Origin: Antedon mediterranea
Taxonomy: Eukaryota > Echinodermata > Crinoidea > Comatulida > Antedonidae
Reading direction: 5' to 3'
Length of the DNA stretch: 64,000 nt
Assembly (NCBI RefSeq): GCF_964355755.1
Contig: NC_092674.1
Span: 19,680,001 to 19,744,000, forward strand
Position numbers and translations under genes: made by a program. A model generated the notes under the pieces. The model was given only the letters and a program-made list of their open reading frames with translations, made no database searches and was not told the DNA's origin. The first letter of the stretch is position 1. The number at the start of each line of letters is the position of its first letter. Positions 56,329 to 64,000 of the stretch are shown piece by piece.

Positions 56329-59300
56329 ATGAATCTTGCAATTTGTTCTCGGTGCCAAGAGGGCTTCCAACAGGATGAGAGAATAGTGAACTCGCATGGC
56401 CAAGTCTGGCATGAAGCATGTTTTGTGTGAGTATATTATTACCATCCTATTTTCTATTGAAATTATTTTCTTTATTATATCTTTATTATGGTAAAAAGTA
56501 ATGTTTTTAAATAAAAATTACTACCGTATATTTCGGTGTATAAGTCGCACTTTTGACACGCAAATTTGACCTCAAAATTAAGGGTGCGTCTTATACACTG
56601 AACATTATGCCTCACACCACACAGATTGTAGCCTACATATCGTCACCTCGTTGGCTAGGCCTAGGCTAGCTACAGTGTACTAACGTAACGGCAACCTGCT
56701 TCTGCCTAGTTTTCAAGGAATTTTATTTTTAGCGTGATGTTATACTAAATATGATGAAAAGATTTGTTCATTATGGAGCTGTTTTAGGTGCTCCGATAAA
56801 ATTTCATTTGTAAACGTTTACGATTTGAATAGGCCTAGCCTACTAGGCCTAGTATTTATTTATAGTTATACGCACGATCGCCGACCGCCGTACCCCCAGC
56901 GCAAGCCCTTCTTGGCGGCCACATAGTAGGTATTGATTATAGCATGGACCTAGCGTATACACTTCTCGGATACATAGATACTAATCGAATACAATTGTCC
57001 GTGAAAACGTGCGCCCTCTCGAAATGATTGAGCGAGGCTAGCCCACACACGTGCGCGTTACACACACGGTCATGCGCTCGATGTTGCGGCGAAACTCATG
57101 AATAACAAGTTAGAAAGAACTTGTTGAGGCTGGGCGCGGCCGAGCCTACTGTAGGTAAGAAAAACCCTAAATTAAGGACTCCGTTGTAGATATAACAATA
57201 TATTATTACAATAATATTGATTACAATTTTTAAAAAAAACATTGTTTTGATGAAATATAAAGTGCGTCTTATACATCGACGATATAAAAAATACCGATAT
57301 TTTACTCTCAGTTAGGGGGTGCGTCTTATACACAGGTGCGACTTATACACCGTTTCAGTACATCCAAAATTCAATACGTATACAGTTTAAATGCTGAAGT
57401 ACAACTTAGGTGTACATTTTTTTTTAAAATCTATTCTCCCAGATCTTATTAATGTAAGTTTTGTTTACTCTAATGAACTCCTTAATAAATATTATTTATT
57501 TTGTTGAAAACCCTTATCCACAAGTACAAAGGTGAAAATATTATCATTTTATTTTTTTCAATTTTAAATATCGGCACAGTACAGTCAGTACAGTAGGAGT
57601 TATTTTTAGCAAGACTATACATGTATGTGTAATGCAAGATCGGCTATTAAAACAATCTTACCGACCGACTTTGTTGCTTGTTTTAATTTTGTGGGAAAGA
57701 ATTTTGATAGTGTTTTGTTTAAACCCATATTGATATAACCGACACCATACTTTAAACAAAATCGTTCATGCCCACAAACAGTACATTTACACCATCGGAG
57801 TTGATTTTATGCATGAAGCTGATTAAAAATGTTAATAATTATTGTGTTGTTTTTTTCAGTTGTGCTCAGTGTTTTATGCCCTTTCCTGATGGTGTTTTCT
57901 TTGAGGTTTGTACTTTTTTGGTTTTGTTTTGTTAATTTTATTTTAAATATGTTTACTGTAGAATTAGTTACCACCCTTTATCTACAACAACTGTGGCTTG
58001 GTTGGGTTTTTTTTTGTTTAGAGAGCTTCAAATATAAATGAATAAAAATTATACAAAAATGTGTAATTATGGAATTTGAAAACATATAAAGAAATAATAG
58101 ATTTCACTAAATAAAATATCAAATAGGACAAAATATATAATAAGTTTATTTTTCTACGATTAGACCTGACTAAAACTTTAAAAAGCAAATTCAAATAAAA
58201 GTGATGTTCAGAATATACAGACTGAAATTTTTCAAATATTGGTTAGTATAATCAGAGGTCATAATACTAATCTCTTTTAACTTTTTAAGTCTGTATATAT
58301 TGCTTTCAGTTTGAGGGGCGCAAGTATTGTGAACATGACTTCCAGATGCTATTTGCTCCATGCTGTGGTAAATGCAGTAAGTACAAAGGTTGAAGTGCAA
58401 ATTAATATCTTAAGGCTTTTATGCACATGGATGATAAACATTCATTTTCATATACAGGCCTATACACATCTACAAGAAAAAAGAAGAGTTTAATCTGTTT
58501 CATTTTTCATTTTCAATTATATTAATGAATTTAACAATATGCCAGTTGTTGTGTACCTTTTCCTTGAGAACATAACCAAATTTTTATTTTTTGTAGGTGA
58601 ATTTGTTATAGGGCGTGTCATTAAGGCTATGAACAACAACTGGCATGTTAAGTGCTTTATGTGTGCTACATGTGATGTTGAGTTGGCTGATCTTGGCTTT
58701 GTTAAGAACAAGGGCAGGTAAGAATTCTAGCTCTTGTGCATTATACTAGAAGATCCACTGAATAAGTGTAACTCAAAGGAGACAAAACACATTTTGGGAA
58801 TTCAATTTTAAGAATCCATACAACATACTGTATATACAAAAGTGTCGCAAAAAGCAGGAAATTAATTCAAATATCAAATAGATTGAAACGAAAAAATGTG
58901 TTTTGTCTCTTTATTTGGAGTTTACATAATAAATAATAAAAAAAAAAAACAATGATGTTTTGCACTGTTTCCATGGCAGAGAAACACTAAGTTTTGCAGC
59001 AATGTAATTTCTTAAGGTCTGATATGTAGGTACTGTAACCTTTATGTAAGAGGTCAACTTGTCTCAGAAATTCATCTATTGAATTATAAATAGGAATTCC
59101 AATTTTCTTAGGTTATGTTTATTGACTAAAAAAAGTGTATTGATATTTATTACAGAGCTCTATGCAAACCATGTCACTTGAAGGAAAAGGCTGCCAGTAA
59201 GTTTGTCTTACCAATTTTACAGTACCTTGCTGATATTATATCAGTCACACCGGCATATAACCTATCTTTTCTATAAAGCTGCCATGGTGTATTTTAATCC

Positions 59301-62300
59301 ACCAATGATTGTAATAATCAATATTGCTATAATTAAGTATATCTATATTTATGTTTACTAAGTATACACACCTGCCTTTACTTAACCCAATTCCATGTTT
59401 ACATTTCGACCTTTTTATTTTTCGATAAACCTGGTTACTATAGCATATATGACATGCACTGAACCCATTATTCGACTCTGCGTATTATACTATTAAGTAA
59501 CCATTTATGTCAAAAAATAAAATGGTCGATAATTGGCCATTTTTCGATAAAACATAAACTAAACTTACGTTACACACACACTATTTAAACACTAATTTTT
59601 CCAAGCTTCTGAACTGAGACTTGTAAAAGGAAAAACAGTTTTATGTGTATTTATTTAGAATAAAAGTCTATACTGCCTGAAGCTATTCATGTTCTCAACA
59701 CTTTTAAAAGTTGATTACTAAAAAATAGATTGTTAAATGTTACATTTTCAATTAAATGAACAAAAGAATTGATAATAATTTTATTTTTATAGGTAGCGGA
59801 AAACATATCTGCTTCAAATGCCAGTAAGTATTGTTACAAATATTATTTTGAATTTTACATTGATATACATGTTCAATATTTGTATATCATTTCTTTTATA
59901 TATATTGAAACTTTCATTTTATTTATAGTTCCATCATTGAAGATGGCCCAATCAAGTTTAAAATGGAATATTATCATCCATACCATTTTAATTGTACAAA
60001 CTGTGGGTAAGTAGATACTGAAAATAACTGACAATTTTCCTTTAGTGTTTGTGTGTAGATACTGTGAATGTCCAGGTTGTAAAAGACTGTTTCTTTTATA
60101 CTTTGTATAAATAAGAAGAGAAATCAGTTGTCATCATTTTCTAGAAAATTGTTTTTACTTTTTGTTGTTATTATTTAAATAAAGGGAGGAGTTGACAGCA
60201 AGTGCGCGTGAGTTGCGAGGTGAACTTTACTGCTTACCATGTCATGACAAGATGGGAATTCCAATCTGTAGTGCTTGCCATCGTCCAATTGAGGAACGTA
60301 TTGTCACTGCTCTCGGAAAACAGTGGCATGTTGAGGTCAGTTTTACCTTAAATTTTGTCCCAACTGACATGTTGTGAGTATTGGTATATTTTCAACCATT
60401 TTCCATGCAACAATCTTTTTTTATAGAGGGTACATATCTGAAATAATGTTGACATTTATTTTTTATGTCGATCACCATACATCATCATACTTTGTATTAT
60501 TTGTTAATAGATTATAACCAAAGTCAGTAATCTATAGATAGTCACAAAGGGCCCATATTACATGCGTATGATGGTTGATATCAATTGCTTGTAAAACTTT
60601 ACGCCTGGCTGGACAAGGACACTGCTCGCTCGAAACTCGAGCACTTGATCACTCGACAGACACGATAAAAGCAGCAGAGTTTCGCGTGTGGGAATGTGTA
60701 GCTTGTTGGATTTCTGGTTGCAGACCTCCGTGTAAAGCGCTACCAATGGCTGTGGTATATTAACTGCAAATTAATTGGATTGATCCCAATACATTTTTAT
60801 ATACACTATGTCAATTGTACACTATTGTTTTTTCATCATTATCATTCTTAATTCCCATCATTGTCTTTGGTATTCTTTATATTTTATTACTTTTGTTGCT
60901 ATCATCACCAGCTTTATTAACATTTGTAATCCCATTTATTGTTGTTCTTTTTTAGCATTTTGTATGCGCTATATGTGAGAAACCTTTCTTAGGTCACAAA
61001 CATTACGAACGCAAGGGCAAAGCGTATTGTGAAACTCACTTTAACACTCTATTTGGCAACATTTGTTTCCACTGCAACAAAGCTATTACAGGAGAAGGTT
61101 AGTAGAGATTTGTTCAATTTAATTTATTTTGGATTGCACAATATAAACAATAATAAAAAAGAAAGAAAGCAACACATTTTCATATAACAATGATAACCAT
61201 TATTGATTTGATTGCCTTATTTGAGTAGGCATAAATGAATAATTAGTCAGTTAAGATATTTCAATCTTTTCATTTTCTATTCAACATTGTACAAATGATG
61301 GTTGAAGTTAAATCAAAACTATCAATTCTTTTGTTACTTTTTAAAATATATTATTATTATTATTATTATTATTCCAGTAATTTACTTTTATGCTTACTTC
61401 GTAAAATGGAGAAAAATTATTTACATTCATATTCGCCATTTTCCCCTAAATTTTGATATTAAAGTGCTCCCCATATTCTGCTTTCAATTAAGTATAATAA
61501 TGAAATATGTACTTTTTCTTGATATTTGTTTGATTTCTGTGTTTTGTTTTAAAGTAATGTGTACAATGAACAAGTCGTGGTGTGAAGAACATTTCTTCTG
61601 CAGTTGCTGTGAAACATTAATGAATGCAAGGTATGATTATTCTGTTATATATATAGGGCCAAACTTGATCATACTTGTTTGACATTAGAACCTTTGTTTT
61701 ACGTACCCTGATTTTACGTTCCCTTGATTTTACGTACGCTTAAAATTACCGACATAATTTTCTTACATTGAGGCCGCAATTGAACAACAACAAAGCACAA
61801 AGCCATGGCTGTGTGAGGAACTCATGTGCATTCCTCCACAGCAGCGACTGTTTTTATTGATAGAAAATCGAACATTGATATTTTTTATGACACTTTATAT
61901 AAACATCGCACAGCCTGTATATATACTGTACATTCTAGTTAGGCCTCACATCTTGCTAGGCCGCTAGCCTGGCCTAGATTAGTCTAGGAAAGGCCTAGCT
62001 AATTTAGTGACCTGCATGCTGTACAAAGTAGGCAAACATGGCAGCTTTTTTAGCTACGATCTACATATTTTGGGGTCAATTTAAGGTCAACCTAGATTTT
62101 ACGAATCCCATGTATTACGCATGCCTTTCGGTCCCATACCGTATGTAAATGAAGTTTCTACTGTACTTAACATTCTTGGAACAGAAGGTATTTCATTATT
62201 CAAGGCACTATAATACTGATTTTCAAATCTTTGTATTGAATTGCATTACTATATATTTGTTTTAATTATCGGATGGTTGCTTCTGCGAGCTAATCAATTT

Positions 62301-62690
62301 ATGTAAAAAAGTGCCATTTGTATTTTTGTGTTATATTGTCAAATTTGAAATGTTTCTAATAAAAAAACTAATATTATTGATGACATCACAATGATGTGTC
62401 AGGACTTACAAAAGTTGGATAGCTCTCAAAAAGCAGATTTTATATAATTTACTGATATAAACTACTTTAAAAATTGTAAAACAATCACCGTTTACTCAAA
62501 ATGTATAATAATATGAATCTACAGTATTGATAAATGTTCTTTTTGTTATGTTTATCATTTCAGATCCAAATTCATTGAGTTTGACTTAAAACCAGTCTGC
62601 AAAAAGTGCTATGATAAATTTCCCAATGAACTGAAACGAAGACAGAAAAAGATAGAAGAACACAGCAAGAAGTTTGGAAAAGAAAAATAA
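56329..62690 (+). CDS. LIMS1: PINCH/LIMS1 adaptor with five LIM domains (11 coding exons)
   Basis: PINCH joins integrin-linked kinase (through LIM1) to parvin at focal adhesions, linking integrins to actin. Coding exons: 56329-56426, 57860-57905, 58310-58376, 58597-58717, 59156-59196, 59793-59823, 59929-60006, 60185-60335, 60956-61097, 61555-61630, 62564-62690. They sum to 978 nt (325 residues), the same length as vertebrate PINCH1. Five LIM domains start at Cys6, Cys67, Cys131, Cys189 and Cys248. The blocks [28 protein letters not shown] and [13 protein letters not shown] are near-identical to the family. A basic C-terminal tail ends at the TAA at 62688. An in-frame TAA six bases before the ATG fixes the start; the exon begins at 56317, so 12 nt of 5' UTR precede it. 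Every junction has GT-AG borders. Confidence 0.97.
56522..57362. mobile_element. MITE-like element with GGTGTATAAGTCGCAC terminal inverted repeats
   Basis: GGTGTATAAGTCGCAC near 56535 is exactly mirrored by GTGCGACTTATACACC near 57337-57352. Additional GTGCGTCTTATACA strings lie inside each end. The interior is CG-richer than the flanks and has TAGGCCTA clusters. Exact borders and target duplication are not clear. It lies in the first LIMS1 intron after the start codon. Confidence 0.7.
61344..61373. repeat. (ATT)n microsatellite
   Basis: About ten ATT units in LIMS1 intron 9 (between the exons at 60956 and 61555). Confidence 0.9.
61684..62164. mobile_element. Probable degenerate MITE in the last LIMS1 intron
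   Basis: The left end (GAACCTTTGTTTTACGTACC) and the reverse complement of the right end (GTAGAAACTTCATTTACATA) match imperfectly. GATTTTACG strings recur inside both ends, and a TAGGCCT-rich core lies between. Borders are approximate. Confidence 0.4.
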
Positions 62691-64000
62691 CAAAATGTAA
62701 TAACATTTTATGCAAAACAAAAACTACTTAAATGATAGCACTACATAATGCTTGATAAACTGCATTTAAAGTGCCTTATTTTCCATACAGTTAATATTCC
62801 TTTATTGTAAATACAGCCAATACTATTGCCATAAAAAAACTATATAAAAGCTATAAAAATCCAACTAAAGTTTTAAAACAATTTTGGTCACAGCCTTTTA
62901 GGTTGAATACCTTTTATTATGTTCTATTGTTTAGTATTAATCATAATTTGCCCTTTTTTGCATCTATACAAACCAACTTATAAACATTATAAGATCTTAT
63001 AAACCAAAGGCTATATATTTATTTAGCTTATCTAGGATTGTAGCTGAAGAGGTGTACCATCCAATATCATTATATGCCAACAACTGAATGTTGGTCAATT
63101 TGAAGCCACTTACCTTCCATACTTGTGCATGCTCCATACATGTGTCAAGAATGTTTGACCAGAGTGGCAACATTATGTGGGTCGCCTCTCTGTTGCATAG
63201 CTTGATACATAAATTTTGATTTAGATTGACCAACTAGTATTATACATAAATAATTTTGCATATTTTGACCAAAAATGCATCAAAATTTTTCTAGATTAGT
63301 TTAGATAAGGAGTAAAGACTTTGAATGAAGTGTACAAAGTAGACAAACTTTTATACAGTATGTTATTTATTAGTGCTTAAAATGAATTAATTAGATACAA
63401 TATTAAATAATAGTATTTAGCTTAATTTTCTAGTGATGTACATTTATGTTGTTTTCCATTTGTTTAACTACATATCCAACGTGTGTGTGTTTGCATTAAA
63501 ATATAGAAATATTTATGAATTATTTAACCACGTCTTCCTGTGTATAAGATCAGTAATCAAAGATAATTTTGATAGAATTGACATTGTGTATATTTAAACT
63601 TGTTTGTAGGTGCTATATGAATTTAAAAAAATGTCCTGTCATTAACTTTCACACCCTTGGTGACAAAGAACTTTGAACCCCTTAATGATTTAATGTAATG
63701 ATATTAATGCATCTTATTATTTCACTGGCTGTCAGTGGTATTGGATGCCATGATTTTTTTCATTCACTACCCATCAACGGTATAAATTGCATTTTTTTTA
63801 AAGCTATCTATCTGAATGGTGCTTTAAATATATTTATGACAAAAATGTGTGTTTTTTAGCTATATAAATGTTTACACTGCTTCTAGATAGTTTCACTGCT
63901 ATTTTTATTTGTTTATGCAGTTTCTAAATCTAAACTGCAAGTACCAACAACTTTTAGATTAATTTCCATTTGTAGTGAAGTATTAAATCAGTTTATTACA
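62691..64000 (+). other. LIMS1: Presumed LIMS1 3' UTR and downstream sequence
   Basis: AT-rich sequence after the stop at 62690. No canonical AATAAA is obvious soon after the stop; ATTAAA variants near 63495 and 63981 are possible polyadenylation signals. No further exon is recognisable up to the window end. Confidence 0.4.

Overview
This is a 64 kb piece of an AT-rich, intron-rich animal genome. It holds two protein-coding genes, both on the + strand, embedded in mobile elements and tandem repeats. Short exons, GT-AG introns, many decayed LINEs and MITEs, a Penelope-like element and very frequent TAGGCCTA-type strings suggest a marine invertebrate. An echinoderm or another ambulacrarian is my best guess, but the sequence alone does not prove it.

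Gene 1 (8875-44320) is an HFM1/MER3-type meiotic DNA helicase. I could join 32 coding exons in one continuous frame (4,764 nt, 1,587 residues). All core helicase motifs, the winged-helix and Sec63-type regions, a cysteine-rich C-terminal finger and a long acidic tail are present. Two of its exon ends have been tandemly duplicated together with their 5' splice sites. One coding exon carries four nearly identical 13-residue repeats. One intron contains a 3 kb satellite with a 68-bp unit. The presumed 3' UTR contains ten copies of a 98-bp hairpin-bearing repeat.

Gene 2 (coding 56329-62690) is a PINCH/LIMS1 adaptor with five LIM domains. Eleven coding exons join into 325 residues, the same length as vertebrate PINCH1. 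Its promoter and non-coding first exon may lie near 47.6-47.83 kb. That would give a long first intron containing a G-rich ~560-bp tandem repeat and several MITEs.

Layout: 1-2.2 kb is AT-rich with a tRNA-like gene on the - strand. 2.25-6.04 kb is an element with terminal inverted repeats around a ~130-bp satellite. 6.04-8.33 kb is a large palindrome. 8.87-45.6 kb is HFM1 with its 3' region. 45.6-47.6 kb is intergenic. 47.6-64 kb is LIMS1 with a presumed long 5' intron and its 3' region. HFM1 introns contain a hAT element with a perfect 8-bp target duplication and a Penelope-like element with a GIY-YIG endonuclease, near-identical inverted terminal repeats and a degenerate hammerhead-like motif. 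They also hold two TTAA-target MITE families, a three-level nest (MITE inside a solo LTR inside a MITE), a foldback element containing a Harbinger-type MITE, and three LINE fragments.

The two genes are not functionally linked in any obvious way: HFM1 acts in meiotic crossover formation and PINCH in integrin adhesion. No operon, CRISPR array or prokaryote-like cluster is present. The unusual content is repeat architecture and its effect on exon structure.
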